A DNA stretch of 64,000 nucleotides from Limnobacter humi. GTDB lineage: Bacteria > Pseudomonadota > Gammaproteobacteria > Burkholderiales > Burkholderiaceae_B. The notes beneath the pieces were generated by a model that worked only from the letters and a program-made list of their open reading frames with translations, was not told the origin of the DNA and searched no databases. Made by a program: the position numbers and the translations under genes. The stretch is taken from positions 372,001-436,000 of the forward strand of contig NZ_JANIGO010000003.1 of assembly GCF_024518835.1 (NCBI RefSeq). Reading direction: 5' to 3'. The first letter of the stretch is position 1; every line of letters begins with the position of its first letter. Shown one piece after another: positions 41,380 through 50,938 of the stretch.

Positions 41380-43379
41380 CAGGCAGCAGCCTCCCCATCG
41401 CCGGGCGTCATGTCTACTGCTTCACCGGCGGTTTCACCAGCTGGTTCTTCAGACACCAGCTCATCCAGCTCCTCGTCATCCAGCAAGCGTGTGGGCGTGC
41501 CTTTTTTCAAGGCAATCAGTTTGCAGGACACCGTCAACGTCAACTCATCCACCTCATCCAGCTCAACCTCAACCTGGACACCACGACCCGGCGACGTAAC
41601 CCCCACCAATCGAACAAACAAGGGGATTTCATCCAGTCGCACCAATTCGTCTTTCACCACCACGCCATCAAATTGCTTCCGCTGGCGCTGCTGGATCCAG
41701 CGCAGGCACCAATAGCGTTCCATGCTCTGTTGAAATTCAGCGTATGCCTTGTATGTGATGTCGAAACTGTTCACCGCGGACAACAGATCGGCGTCAGTGG
41801 CGGTATATACCGGAGGCTCTGAACGCAGCAATGAAATGAGTTGTTGTTGGTTGACCAAATCCACATAACGGCGCAGGGGTGAGGTACTCCATGCGTATTG
41901 AGGCACACCCAATCCAGCATGAGGCGCCGCATGGGTGGACATGCGCACGCGGCCCATCGGTGGTTGAATGCGGTAAATGCCAGTCACCTTGTGCTGGCTT
42001 AAAAAGCCGCCCCACTCCCGGTTCACCAAAATCATCCACTCAGCCACCAAAATATCCAGTGGCGCATCGCGGCGACGGGGCACAATGTCAACCGTCCCGT
42101 CATCGTGCACATAAAAATTGAAATCAATGCGGGCATGCTTCTCCGGTTGCCCGCGCACACGTTCCCGCTCAGCCTTTAATGCCTTGGCGCAGGTCCACAG
42201 CACCTTTAGTGCAGGGAAAAATTCACCCACGGCGGGCAACTCGCTGAGTGACTCATCCTCCAGCACCTCGGCGCTCAACGCCTCATCCAGGTGATTGTGG
42301 CGCAGGTTGGCGGCAATCGGTACCTGTTCAATCGCGCTGGTGTGCGTGCCCAGTACCTCCCCTGTTTCTGTATCCACGTCCACGTACAAACTGACAGCGG
42401 GCACCGTGCGGCCTTCCGCCAGGGTGCTGAACTCCACCACATTGGCGGGCAGCATGGTGATCTTGTCGCCCGGTGCATACACCGTCGACAACCGATCACG
42501 GGCCACTTTGTCATGCGGGCTGCCCCGTTCAATCAGCAAGGCCGGTGCCGCAATGTGCACACCAACACGGGCGCGGTTGCCATCCAGCATCACCACACTG
42601 AATGCATCGTCAATTTCAGTGGTGGAAATGTCATCAATGGAAAAAGCGCGCACCGGTGCAATTGGCAGTTCATTCAAATCAGCGGGCACGGCTGGTGCAG
42701 GCAGATCAATCTCGGTGCCTCGCGGAAAATGAACGGCTGCGAACCGGGCACGCATCATCTCGTGCACACTGTTGAAGGCACCACACTCCAAAAGCAACAC
42801 GTCGGGTGAACGGCCTGCACGTGTGCAGGCCAGCATCAGGGCCTTGTATTCCTGGCTGTTTTTATCGGGCCGCACCAACAACACCGCTGCCTGTTTCAGG
42901 AATGGATCGGGCAATTCACGGCGCACCAAAGCATCGGCCCATGCCTCCTGCTGCTCCGCCTGCAAACGCTTTTTCTCCAGCCCAGCCAAAGCAGCCTGTA
43001 AAATATCAGCAGGCGCAGCCCTGTACATGCCGCGGCCCTTGCGGTGAAAATGAATGGGGGCCGCATGCAGGGCCAGCAGGATTGCTGCCTGCTGAACCAC
43101 CCCCGGCTTTTCTCCAAAATACTCTTGCGCCATGGTGGTGAACTCAAATTCATCGGCGGGCGCACACGCGTACAACAACTCGGTGTCGACTTCCTTGGAC
43201 AGGGCTTCGATGCTTTCGGCAAATTCAGCCATGTCAGGCACATCAAACTTCAGGAACACACTGTTGGCCTTCACTTTGGTGCGCTTGCCATGCAAGGTTT
43301 CAACCTGGTAGGCATTGCCCTGCTCTTGAAGCACACGCCCCACCTTGAAAGCGCCGGCTTCCTCAAAATACAGATTCAT
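41379..43379 (-). CDS. RNB-domain exoribonuclease (RNase II/VacB family)
   Basis: A 666-residue 3'-to-5' exoribonuclease-type protein. The RNB catalytic core begins with AFSIDDISTTEIDDAFSVVM, giving the cluster of acidic residues that bind magnesium, followed by VGVHIAAPALLIERGSPHDK and YAPGDKITMLP. Late AWSTSPLRRYVDLVNQQQLI is the family's conserved Arg-rich motif. It lacks the length of RNase R (about 800) and its N-terminal cold-shock region is degenerate, so it is closer to an RNase II-like variant. It overlaps ubiC by four bases and tonB by one, in a fixed operon order known from Burkholderiales. Confidence 0.88.
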   Translation of the reverse strand: MNLYFEEAGAFKVGRVLQEQGNAYQVETLHGKRTKVKANSVFLKFDVPDMAEFAESIEALSKEVDTELLYACAPADEFEFTTMAQEYFGEKPGVVQQAAILLALHAAPIHFHRKGRGMYRAAPADILQAALAGLEKKRLQAEQQEAWADALVRRELPDPFLKQAAVLLVRPDKNSQEYKALMLACTRAGRSPDVLLLECGAFNSVHEMMRARFAAVHFPRGTEIDLPAPAVPADLNELPIAPVRAFSIDDISTTEIDDAFSVVMLDGNRARVGVHIAAPALLIERGSPHDKVARDRLSTVYAPGDKITMLPANVVEFSTLAEGRTVPAVSLYVDVDTETGEVLGTHTSAIEQVPIAANLRHNHLDEALSAEVLEDESLSELPAVGEFFPALKVLWTCAKALKAERERVRGQPEKHARIDFNFYVHDDGTVDIVPRRRDAPLDILVAEWMILVNREWGGFLSQHKVTGIYRIQPPMGRVRMSTHAAPHAGLGVPQYAWSTSPLRRYVDLVNQQQLISLLRSEPPVYTATDADLLSAVNSFDITYKAYAEFQQSMERYWCLRWIQQRQRKQFDGVVVKDELVRLDEIPLFVRLVGVTSPGRGVQVEVELDEVDELTLTVSCKLIALKKGTPTRLLDDEELDELVSEEPAGETAGEAVDMTPGDGEAAA

Positions 43380-43954
43380 GCTGTGTCCTGCTTAAAATGG
43401 TTCAAGGCTGGAAGAAACACCTCCATCACCCACAGCGGCGTGTGCCCTGGGCGGCGTTCAAACCGCGCACAACGGGCATACACAGTCCGCATCGTCTTCA
43501 ATTCCACATCCCATCCGGCGCAGGCCGTTTGTTCATCCATCAATTGTTGAATCCAGGGGGTTTGCACAGGCAAACTGGCAAACGCCAAAGGCCCTCGATG
43601 AACCTGCGGATCGGTAAACAGCACAGACCCCAGAGACCGCTTCCCGAGCCGGCGCCAAAATGGCCAGTCACTGGCTTGTCCGTTGAACGTCATCACTGTT
43701 TGCGCCAGCACAACCGCGTGCCCACCCACCGCCAGGCGCACCAGGCGCTGGCGCATCACCCGGCGGGGAACGCGGCAAGCACCCGGCAAGGTTCGCGGCG
43801 ACACCACCGTCATCCGTTGAACCACCGGCTGCACCTCAAAACCCCGGTTCAGGCCTTTCAGCCGCAACGTCAGGGACCCTGTGGTGCAGGCCCAATCCCT
43901 GGCCCAGGCCGGCCAGGAAACCGGGCATGTGGCATGCCAACGCACTGCGCTCAT
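43376..43954 (-). CDS. ubiC: Chorismate pyruvate-lyase UbiC
   Basis: UbiC removes pyruvate from chorismate to give 4-hydroxybenzoate, the ring of ubiquinone. The 192-residue protein shows the family pattern: GSLTLRLKGLNRGFEVQPV near the N-terminus, RQRLVRLAVGGHAVVLAQTV with the chorismate-binding Arg, and WRRLGKRSLGSVLFTDP. Near the C-terminus, WVMEVFLPAL carries the conserved active-site Glu. The DNA overlaps its neighbours on both sides by four bases (ATGA), so it is translated as part of the operon. A ubiA gene is not in the window. Confidence 0.87.
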   Translation of the reverse strand: MSAVRWHATCPVSWPAWARDWACTTGSLTLRLKGLNRGFEVQPVVQRMTVVSPRTLPGACRVPRRVMRQRLVRLAVGGHAVVLAQTVMTFNGQASDWPFWRRLGKRSLGSVLFTDPQVHRGPLAFASLPVQTPWIQQLMDEQTACAGWDVELKTMRTVYARCARFERRPGHTPLWVMEVFLPALNHFKQDTA

Positions 43955-44595
43955 GCCAGCCCCAGAAAGAGGCGCACAAACGGGAGCTGCTCATCAAAGT
44001 GGCTCAGCGCGTGGTCTGAACCCTGCACGCGCAACTGGTGGGCGCCTGGGTAACGGGCCACCATGGCCGCAACACTGAGCACCTCATCCCCGGTTGCAGC
44101 CACCAGAAAGTAACGGTCGGCCCGCGTTAACTGCGTGGTCTCCATGGCGCGCAACTCATCCAGGTAGGCGGGAACAAACTCGATTTCCTCATCCGAGAAA
44201 TACACGGCCTGGCGACCCATCTGGTCTTGCAAGTCGTCATACGGCTTCACAGCGGGGTTGAGCAATGCCACACGGGCATTCAAATGGCGCTCACCCAGCA
44301 CCGTGGCATAAAAACCGCCCAGAGAACTGCCCACAAACCCCAATCGCAAGCGTGGGTTGTTGTGCAGGCGAATACGCAACTCGTCTTCCACCAGGGCCAG
44401 CGCCTGCGCTGGCGATGCTGGCAAATCGGGCACCCACAGGCGGTCGCCGAGACCAACCTGTGCAAAAGCGTCGATGGTTTTTTGGGCTTTCACCGACCGC
44501 GAGCTGGAACGAAAGCCGTGCAAATAGACCACCCAATCCAACGGTTGAGGTGGCGCGGAAAATCCGCCAGGGCTTTCCAGCACAAAAGGCCACAT
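43951..44595 (-). CDS. YqiA/YcfP-like alpha/beta-fold esterase
   Basis: A 214-residue small alpha/beta hydrolase. It has the oxyanion region VVYLHGFRSSSRSVKA, the nucleophile elbow GFVGSSLGGFYATVLG, and GDEVLS plus GSDHALSHFDEQ that supply the Asp and His. This is the layout of the YqiA/YcfP (UPF0227) esterase family. The start at 44595 is chosen because it lies directly after the mpl stop (TGACCATG); longer in-frame options read into mpl. Cytoplasmic location is expected. Physiological substrate is unknown. Confidence 0.85.
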   Translation of the reverse strand: MWPFVLESPGGFSAPPQPLDWVVYLHGFRSSSRSVKAQKTIDAFAQVGLGDRLWVPDLPASPAQALALVEDELRIRLHNNPRLRLGFVGSSLGGFYATVLGERHLNARVALLNPAVKPYDDLQDQMGRQAVYFSDEEIEFVPAYLDELRAMETTQLTRADRYFLVAATGDEVLSVAAMVARYPGAHQLRVQGSDHALSHFDEQLPFVRLFLGLA

Positions 44596-44597
44596 GG

Positions 44598-46007
44598 TCA
44601 GACCACCTGCTGGCGTTGAGTCAAGGCGTCCAGCAAGCGCTGGTGTATGCCGCCAAAAGCGCCATTGCTCATGGCCACCACCCAGTCGCCCGCACTGGCA
44701 TCGGCCACCACCCGTTGAATCACATCGTCCAGATTGGCACTGGAAAACAAGCGTTCGCCCAGTGGGCTCAGCGTGTCGTTCACATTCCAACTGATGCCCG
44801 CCGTGTAACACAGCACCGAATCAGCCGCACTGAACGAGGCGGGCAAAGCCTGCGCCAGCGTGCCCATTTTCATGGTGTTGGAGCGCGGCTCAAACAAGGC
44901 AATCAGGCGGCCTGGCTGACGGTTTTCTCGGGCAGCCAGCTCATTCATCAAGGCCCGGGCACCAGCCAGCGTGGTGTCGATGGCCGTGGGATGGTGGGCA
45001 AAATCATCGTACACCCGCACACCGCCCGCCTCACCCCGCAATTCCATGCGGCGTTTCACACCCGGGAAGTTGGACAAAGCCTCGCAGGCTGTGGCCACTG
45101 GCACACCCAAGGCCTGCGCTGCCGCCATCACCGCCAGCGCATTGTTGATGTTGTGCACGCCCGACCAGGCCCAATCCACAACACCCGCCACAGTGCCCCG
45201 ATGCAGTACCTCAAAGCGCGAGGCACCCAACTGCCGGGCTTGCCAGGGCACATCATCGCCCAATACACCCTGGCCCTGTACGCCAAAATGGTCCACCGGG
45301 GTCCAGCAACCGCGTTTCAACACCCGCTTCAGACTGTCGGTATTGGCCGGGCAAACAATGCGACCCTCACCTGGCACGGTGCGCACCAAGTGATGAAATT
45401 GGGTTTCAATGGCGGCCAAATCGGGGAAGATGTCTGCATGATCGTATTCCAGGTTGTTGAGCACCGCCACACGGGGCCGGTAGTGCACAAACTTGGACCG
45501 CTTGTCAAAAAATGCAGTGTCGTATTCATCGGCTTCTATGACGAAGGCCAAACCCTCACCCAGCCGTGCCGATACATCAAACCCACCCGGTACACCCCCA
45601 ATCAAAAAACCAGGCTTTTGGTCAGCACAATCCAACACCCAGGCCAGCATGGATGATGTTGTGGTTTTGCCATGCGTACCCGCCACCGCCAGTACTGTAC
45701 GGCCACGCAATATATGCTCACCCACCCACTGGGGGCCACTGGTGTAGGGCAAACCTTGGTTCAAGATGGCTTCCATCAGTGGGTTGCCGCGTGACACCAC
45801 ATTGCCCACCACCCACAAATCAGGCTGGATGGCCAACTGCTCCACGCCAAACCCCTCGGTGAGCGCAATGCCCGCCTGGGTGAGCTGTGTGCTCATGGGC
45901 GGGTAAACATTGGCATCGCAACCGGTCACGGTGTGCCCCAGGGCTTTGGCCAGCTGGGCCACGCCACCCATGAAGGTGCCGCAAATTCCGAGGATGTGGA
46001 TGTGCAT
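44598..46007 (-). CDS. mpl: UDP-N-acetylmuramate:L-Ala-gamma-D-Glu-meso-DAP ligase Mpl
   Basis: Mpl attaches recycled murein tripeptide to UDP-MurNAc, a step in peptidoglycan recycling. The 469-residue protein has the N-terminal Mur fold (HILGICGTFMGGVAQLAKAL, VTGCDANVYPPMS), then the ATP loop VAGTHGKTTTSSMLAWVL and FVIEADEYDTAFFDKRSKFV. The GICGTFMGG motif distinguishes Mpl from MurC (GIGGIGM). A central HHPTAIDTTLAGAR and NTMKMGTL region matches Mpl too. It heads the minus-strand operon and is divergent from the nucleotidyltransferase-like gene at 46070, leaving only about 60 bases for both promoters. Confidence 0.96.
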   Translation of the reverse strand: MHIHILGICGTFMGGVAQLAKALGHTVTGCDANVYPPMSTQLTQAGIALTEGFGVEQLAIQPDLWVVGNVVSRGNPLMEAILNQGLPYTSGPQWVGEHILRGRTVLAVAGTHGKTTTSSMLAWVLDCADQKPGFLIGGVPGGFDVSARLGEGLAFVIEADEYDTAFFDKRSKFVHYRPRVAVLNNLEYDHADIFPDLAAIETQFHHLVRTVPGEGRIVCPANTDSLKRVLKRGCWTPVDHFGVQGQGVLGDDVPWQARQLGASRFEVLHRGTVAGVVDWAWSGVHNINNALAVMAAAQALGVPVATACEALSNFPGVKRRMELRGEAGGVRVYDDFAHHPTAIDTTLAGARALMNELAARENRQPGRLIALFEPRSNTMKMGTLAQALPASFSAADSVLCYTAGISWNVNDTLSPLGERLFSSANLDDVIQRVVADASAGDWVVAMSNGAFGGIHQRLLDALTQRQQVV

Positions 46008-46069
46008 TGTTTTGTCCTGTCAGCGCAAGTGCATATTGTAGTGCCTCCGAATTTGGATACACTCTGGCG

Positions 46070-46669
46070 ATGGACGAATTCACCCCCCCGGAAGACGATC
46101 TGCGCCGCGAAATTGCCATGGCTGCAGCCCGATTGATTGCTGAAGACGGATTGGACTACGGTTCAGCCTGCAATCAAGCGGTTCGAAGTGTGGCCGGCCG
46201 CGAACGCCTTGCCCGCGACCGCATTCCAAGCCATGCTGAAATTCAGGATGAAGTGCGGGCCTACCAAGCCTTGTTTTTGGCGGACACCCAACCCGGTGAA
46301 CTGCGTGATTTGCGTGAAATAACCCTGCAATTGATGCACAAACTGGCCCATTTCGAGCCGATTGTGTACGGTGCCTTGGTGAACGGCACTGGCAGTGCCC
46401 ATTCAGACATCCACCTGCTGGTGTTTTCAGACGACGAAAAAGAAGTGGACTACTGGCTGCTCAACCAAAACATGGCCTTCGACGCCTGCGAGGACGCCCT
46501 GCTGGCCGGCAAGGTGTTTCCGGCGGTTGCATTTCAGTGGAAAAATCGGTGGGTTCAACTCGGTGTGGCCAGCCCGGCACAACGCCGTGGGTTGTTGAAC
46601 CGAAGCAGCAGCGAAGGGTCTATGTTTCAAACTGACATCGCGGGCCTGACCCGCTTACTCGAGGCATGA
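46070..46669 (+). CDS. Nucleotidyltransferase-like conserved protein
   Basis: A 199-residue protein. The first ~70 residues are helical and acidic (EDDLRREIAMAAARLIAED). The second half has ALVNGTGSAHSDIHLLVFSD, which resembles the GSxxxSDxDLxV motif of minimal nucleotidyltransferases, but with His where the second catalytic Asp is expected. Activity is therefore uncertain. In Burkholderiales a protein of this kind sits between mpl and a TlpA-like gene, as here, and its stop overlaps the next start (ATGA). The start at 46070 follows a spacer divergent from mpl; an upstream ATG would overlap mpl. Confidence 0.65.
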   Translation: MDEFTPPEDDLRREIAMAAARLIAEDGLDYGSACNQAVRSVAGRERLARDRIPSHAEIQDEVRAYQALFLADTQPGELRDLREITLQLMHKLAHFEPIVYGALVNGTGSAHSDIHLLVFSDDEKEVDYWLLNQNMAFDACEDALLAGKVFPAVAFQWKNRWVQLGVASPAQRRGLLNRSSSEGSMFQTDIAGLTRLLEA

Positions 46670-47181
46670 TGAACAAGCAGTGGATTCCAGTATTGAGCGG
46701 CATCGCGGCCCTGGCGATTGGTTTTTTTGCATCCGTCCAGCTGGGTTTGTCCCCAACCGGAACCCATCCGACGTACCCGCTGGCAGGGCAAACCTTTGAA
46801 ACCCCGCAAGGCACAACACTGGACATGGCCGCGCTCAAAGGCAAGACGGTGGTGGTGAACTTCTGGGCCACCTGGTGCCCACCCTGCGTGGAAGAAATGC
46901 CCGAACTGAATGCCTTGTACCCGGAACTGAAGGCGAAAAACATTGAATTGATTGGCATTGCCATTGATTCACCCACCAACGTGAAGCAATTTCTCGAAAA
47001 AACCCCAGTTGATTACACGGTGGTACTTGGCGGACTAACCGGCACAGAATTGGCCAAAAAGCTGGGCAATACCCAGGGCGGATTACCCTTTACTGTCATT
47101 TTGAATGCAGATGGTGAAAAAATCCTCACCAAAGCCGGCAGAATCCATTCTGATGAAATCAAGGCAGCACTGGTTCGGTAA
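46666..47181 (+). CDS. TlpA/ResA-type thioredoxin-fold disulfide reductase
   Basis: A 171-residue membrane-anchored periplasmic thioredoxin. One N-terminal hydrophobic helix (VLSGIAALAIGFFASVQLGL) serves as signal anchor. The active site is NFWATWCPPCVEEM, with the CPPC at residues 71-74, in the TlpA/ResA branch used for cytochrome c maturation or periplasmic reduction. The conserved cis-Pro follows as GGLPFTVIL. It overlaps the preceding gene by four bases. A 220-base gap follows before accB, holding no obvious gene. Confidence 0.9.
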   Translation: MMNKQWIPVLSGIAALAIGFFASVQLGLSPTGTHPTYPLAGQTFETPQGTTLDMAALKGKTVVVNFWATWCPPCVEEMPELNALYPELKAKNIELIGIAIDSPTNVKQFLEKTPVDYTVVLGGLTGTELAKKLGNTQGGLPFTVILNADGEKILTKAGRIHSDEIKAALVR

Positions 47182-47401
47182 ATTGTTGTATGCTCACGCA
47201 GGTTCGAAATTGCTGCAGTTGCACCATCGGAAAATACGCAGCATATTTCGGCAGTACCAACTAGAAATAGATCGCAATTGGGCGCACACTCAACGAACTT
47301 AAACCCAATTTAAGCGCTGATGAGCAGCACCAAGCGACACACCTCGATGGCCCGTCCCAAGAGTCGGGCCCAAACGATCAACCTCCTCGATGGAGTCGTA
47401 G

Positions 47402-47860
47402 ATGGACCTCAGAAAGCTCAAAACCCTCATTGACCTCGTGGCTGAATCCGACATTTCCGAATTGGAAGTGACGGAAGGCGAAGGCAAAGTAAGAATCGTC
47501 AAAAGCCAGCCCGTACAGTACGCCATGGCTACACCAACCATGATGGCACCCGCAGCGCAGCAGCCCGTAGCGGCTGCGGCGGCAACAGCTGCCGCGGCTG
47601 CACCGGCAACGCCAACGGTGGAAACCGGTCACAAGGTGACATCGCCCATGGTCGGCACCCTGTACCGCGCACCCAGCCCCGGGGCCTCCAATTTTGTTGA
47701 AATTGGCAGCACCGTCAAGGAAGGCCAAACCCTCTGCATCATTGAGGCCATGAAATTGCTCAATGAAATCGAAAGCGACAAAGCCGGTGTGGTGAAAGCC
47801 ATTCTGGTGGACAACGGCCAACCTGTTGAATTTGGTCAAGCGCTGTTCATCATCGAGTAG
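47402..47860 (+). CDS. accB: Biotin carboxyl carrier protein of acetyl-CoA carboxylase AccB
   Basis: AccB carries the biotin that moves carboxyl groups in acetyl-CoA carboxylase, the committed step of fatty acid synthesis. The 152-residue protein has the conserved N-terminus ([19 protein letters not shown]), an Ala-rich flexible linker (about residues 45-72) and the biotinyl domain. The biotin-accepting Lys118 lies in [16 protein letters not shown] is six bases before the ATG. It is followed 17 bases later by accC, the usual pair, and then prmA. Confidence 0.97.
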   Translation: MDLRKLKTLIDLVAESDISELEVTEGEGKVRIVKSQPVQYAMATPTMMAPAAQQPVAAAAATAAAAAPATPTVETGHKVTSPMVGTLYRAPSPGASNFVEIGSTVKEGQTLCIIEAMKLLNEIESDKAGVVKAILVDNGQPVEFGQALFIIE

Positions 47861-47877
47861 GTCGGAGGACGATCACC

Positions 47878-49230
47878 ATGTTTGGAAAAATCCTGATCGC
47901 CAACCGGGGCGAGATCGCCTTGCGCATATTGCGAGCGTGTCGAGAGCTGGGTATCAAAACCGTGGCCGTGCATTCCACAGCCGACATTGACGCCAAATAC
48001 GTCAAATTGGCCGATGAATCCGTGTGTATCGGTCCGGCATCCTCCAAAGAGAGTTACCTCAACATTCCAGCCATCATCAGCGCAGCCGAAGTGACCGACT
48101 CCGAAGCCATCCACCCGGGTTACGGCTTTTTGTCTGAGAACGCCAATTTTGCGGATCGGGTTGAAAAAAGCGGCTTCGTGTTCATCGGCCCCCGAGCTGA
48201 GTCCATCTTGCTGATGGGCGACAAGGTGTCGGCCAAACGCGCCATGATTGCAGCGGGCGTGCCCTGCGTGCCGGGTTCTGAAGGAGAGTTACCAGACGAT
48301 CCGCGCGAAATCGTGAAAATTGCACGACAAATCGGTTACCCAGTCATTATCAAGGCCGCAGGCGGTGGGGGTGGACGTGGCATGCGGGTGGTGCACACCG
48401 AAGCAGCACTGCTCAACGCCGTCACCATGACCAAAACGGAAGCCGGCCAGGCGTTTAATAACCCGGCCGTCTACATGGAAAAATTTCTGGAAAATCCACG
48501 CCACATTGAAATCCAGATTTTGGCCGACGAGCACAAAAACGCGGTCTGGCTGGGTGAGCGGGATTGCTCCATGCAACGCCGCCATCAAAAAGTGATTGAG
48601 GAAGCGCCTGCGCCCAACATCCCACGCCGGCTGATTGAGCGGATTGGTGAACGCTGTGCCGAAGCCTGCCGGAAGATTGCCTATCGAGGTGCGGGCACCT
48701 TTGAATTCCTGTACGAAAACGGCGAGTTCTATTTCATTGAAATGAACACCCGCGTACAGGTTGAGCACCCGGTGACCGAACTCATCACCGGTGTGGACAT
48801 TGTTCAGGAACAGATTCGCATTGCGGCAGGCCAAAAGCTTCGCTTCCGCCAGCGGGACATTGAATTCCGTGGACACGCCATTGAGTGCCGCGTGAATGCC
48901 GAAGACCCGTTCAAGTTCACACCCTCACCAGGCCCCATCAAAGCCTGGCACGCGCCCGGCGGCCCAGGGGTCCGTGTTGATTCCCACGTATATTCGGGTT
49001 ACAACGTACCACCGCATTACGACTCCATGATCGCGAAAATCATCACCTTTGGCGAAGACCGCAAACAGGCCATGGCCCGCATGCGTCAAGCCTTGGCTGA
49101 AACCGTGGTGGACGGCATCAAGACCAACATTCCACTGCACCGGGAATTGATGGACGATGCGCGCTTCATTGAAGGTGGCACCAGCATTCATTATCTTGAG
49201 CACAAGCTCGAACACCGCGTCGTCAAGTGA
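47878..49230 (+). CDS. accC: Biotin carboxylase subunit of acetyl-CoA carboxylase AccC
   Basis: AccC carboxylates the biotin of AccB using ATP and bicarbonate. The 450-residue length is standard. Signatures: [20 protein letters not shown] at the N-terminus, the ATP-grasp glycine-rich loop [35 protein letters not shown], and [19 protein letters not shown] good Shine-Dalgarno (GGAGG) precedes the ATG. The stop is one base before the prmA start codon, which suggests tight coupling. The accA and accD subunits are not in the window. Confidence 0.98.
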   Translation: MFGKILIANRGEIALRILRACRELGIKTVAVHSTADIDAKYVKLADESVCIGPASSKESYLNIPAIISAAEVTDSEAIHPGYGFLSENANFADRVEKSGFVFIGPRAESILLMGDKVSAKRAMIAAGVPCVPGSEGELPDDPREIVKIARQIGYPVIIKAAGGGGGRGMRVVHTEAALLNAVTMTKTEAGQAFNNPAVYMEKFLENPRHIEIQILADEHKNAVWLGERDCSMQRRHQKVIEEAPAPNIPRRLIERIGERCAEACRKIAYRGAGTFEFLYENGEFYFIEMNTRVQVEHPVTELITGVDIVQEQIRIAAGQKLRFRQRDIEFRGHAIECRVNAEDPFKFTPSPGPIKAWHAPGGPGVRVDSHVYSGYNVPPHYDSMIAKIITFGEDRKQAMARMRQALAETVVDGIKTNIPLHRELMDDARFIEGGTSIHYLEHKLEHRVVK

Positions 49231-49231
49231 C

Positions 49232-50149
49232 ATGAACCTCGTCCAAACCACCCTCACCCTGCCGTTTGACCTCGCCGACCAGGTGTCTGATGCACTCATG
49301 GAATTGGGCGCGCTGGCGGTCAGCCTGGAAGACGCCAACGCGGACAGTGAAGACGAACAACCCCTGTTTGGAGAACCCGGCATGGAGCCCGAACAGGCTG
49401 CCTGGGGCACCAACCATGTGGTGGCCCTGTTTCGCAACCGGGCTGAGGGTGAGCAAATATTCGGTGAAATCGTGAGTTTGTTTGCAGACGACACCTGTGA
49501 CACGGCTTTCACCATGGATGACGTTCAGTTCTCCGAGGTGCCGCAGGAAGACTGGGTTCGACTGACACAGTCCCAATTCGATCCAATCGAAATCACCGAA
49601 CGGCTGTGGATTGTGCCCTCCTGGCACGCTCCCGAAAACACCGGGAACCGGGTGAACCTGGTGCTGGACCCTGGCTTGGCCTTTGGCACCGGCTCGCACC
49701 CCACCACTGCCCTGTGCCTGCGTTGGTTGTGCCAACACACCCTAAACGGTCAGGCCGTACTTGATTATGGCTGCGGATCAGGCATTTTGGGCATTGCCGC
49801 GCTCAAGCTGGGGGCCTCTGCCGCCATTGGTGTTGACATTGACCCGCAAGCCGTCGAAAGCACCGCGTACAACGCCCAGAATAACGCGGTGAACATGCCC
49901 TGCGGCCTGCCAGACTTCGATCTGGCCAAGCGCTTGTTTCCAGTGGTGGTGGCCAATATTTTGAGCAACCCGTTAAAAGTGCTGGCACCGTCTCTGTGTG
50001 GCCATGTGGCGTCTGGCGGGCACTTGGTGTTGTCGGGCGTATTGGCTCGCCAGGCTGACGAAGTGATCGCCCACTACGCGCAGTGGATACCCATGCGCGT
50101 GTGGGCTGAACGCGATGGCTGGGTTTGCCTGCATGGCACAAAGCCATGA
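49232..50149 (+). CDS. prmA: Ribosomal protein L11 methyltransferase PrmA
   Basis: PrmA trimethylates ribosomal protein L11 with S-adenosylmethionine. The 305-residue protein has the L11-binding N-terminal domain, then the conserved LDPGLAFGTGSHPTTALCLR and the SAM loop VLDYGCGSGILGIAALKLGA, with VVANILSNPL as motif IV. The start at 49232 directly follows the accC stop; an upstream in-frame ATG at 49157 would lie inside accC. It shares ATGA with the next gene. The accBC-prmA order is frequent in beta- and gammaproteobacteria. Confidence 0.96.
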   Translation: MNLVQTTLTLPFDLADQVSDALMELGALAVSLEDANADSEDEQPLFGEPGMEPEQAAWGTNHVVALFRNRAEGEQIFGEIVSLFADDTCDTAFTMDDVQFSEVPQEDWVRLTQSQFDPIEITERLWIVPSWHAPENTGNRVNLVLDPGLAFGTGSHPTTALCLRWLCQHTLNGQAVLDYGCGSGILGIAALKLGASAAIGVDIDPQAVESTAYNAQNNAVNMPCGLPDFDLAKRLFPVVVANILSNPLKVLAPSLCGHVASGGHLVLSGVLARQADEVIAHYAQWIPMRVWAERDGWVCLHGTKP

Positions 50150-50910
50150 GCCTGGCCACGCGCTGCCCCCATTGCAATACCCTGTTCAAGGTCACCTCGG
50201 GGCAGCTGCAAATTCACCAAGGGCAAGTGCGATGTGGTCATTGCCAACAGGTGTTTTCTGGCATCGACCACCTGACGGCAGCCGATGCCGACGCCTGGCA
50301 GACCACACACATCAGCCTACCAGCCACGGCCAACCCACCACCACCTGGCCCGGAATTTCTAACCACTGCGCCGGACCCAAAGCCCGCCATCCGACTAACC
50401 CGCCAGCAACGCTGGGCCAGCGGTTGTTTGCTGACGCTTCTGCTTCTGCAAGGCCTGTGGTGGTCGCGCCATGGCTGGCTTCAATACTTGCCCGTTTTCC
50501 AGCAAGCAGGCCTTCCCGCCTGGGTTATTGAACTGGCAGCCAGCCAACCAGGGCGCACATTGGTGCTGGAGGGCAGTGGGCTCACCGCACTGGACGAGAA
50601 TACACTGCGGGTTGACCTGACATTGCTCAACCGCGGCCCACTGCCGGTGCATTGGCCAGTACTGAAGGTAGACCTTCTGGACCCCCAGGGCCTGGTCATG
50701 GCGAGCAAACTGATCCGACCTGCTGAATATGAAGTTCGCCAATCCCAATCCAGCAGCGCAAGCACCAGACCAACGGCTGAACACGCGCTACCCATTCGGG
50801 TCCGCCAAACCGTGGAAGTGCTGGCATACTTGAATACCCAAACACTCAACGAGCAGTTACCCGACAGCGCCACCACCGGCTTTCGGGTCAGCTTGCTTGA
50901 CCCACATTGA
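50146..50910 (+). CDS. Zinc-ribbon/DUF3426 membrane protein
   Basis: A 254-residue protein with an N-terminal zinc ribbon (TRCPHCNTLFKVT, CGHCQQVFSG; two CxxC pairs), a single membrane segment (about residues 86-106, SGCLLTLLLLQGLWWSRHGW) and a C-terminal beta-rich DUF3426-type domain outside the membrane (LRVDLTLLNRGPLPVHWPVL). This arrangement, MJ0042-type finger plus DUF3426, is typical next to prmA in betaproteobacteria. Role unknown. The start at 50146 overlaps the prmA stop (ATGA). Confidence 0.82.
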   Translation: MSLATRCPHCNTLFKVTSGQLQIHQGQVRCGHCQQVFSGIDHLTAADADAWQTTHISLPATANPPPPGPEFLTTAPDPKPAIRLTRQQRWASGCLLTLLLLQGLWWSRHGWLQYLPVFQQAGLPAWVIELAASQPGRTLVLEGSGLTALDENTLRVDLTLLNRGPLPVHWPVLKVDLLDPQGLVMASKLIRPAEYEVRQSQSSSASTRPTAEHALPIRVRQTVEVLAYLNTQTLNEQLPDSATTGFRVSLLDPH

Positions 50911-50938
50911 CCCATTTCCAACACAGCACACACCAACC

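Noticed and set aside
44265-45656. A 463-codon plus-strand frame opposite mpl
   Set aside because: Antisense to a gene with clear Mur-ligase motifs; no start signal and no domain.
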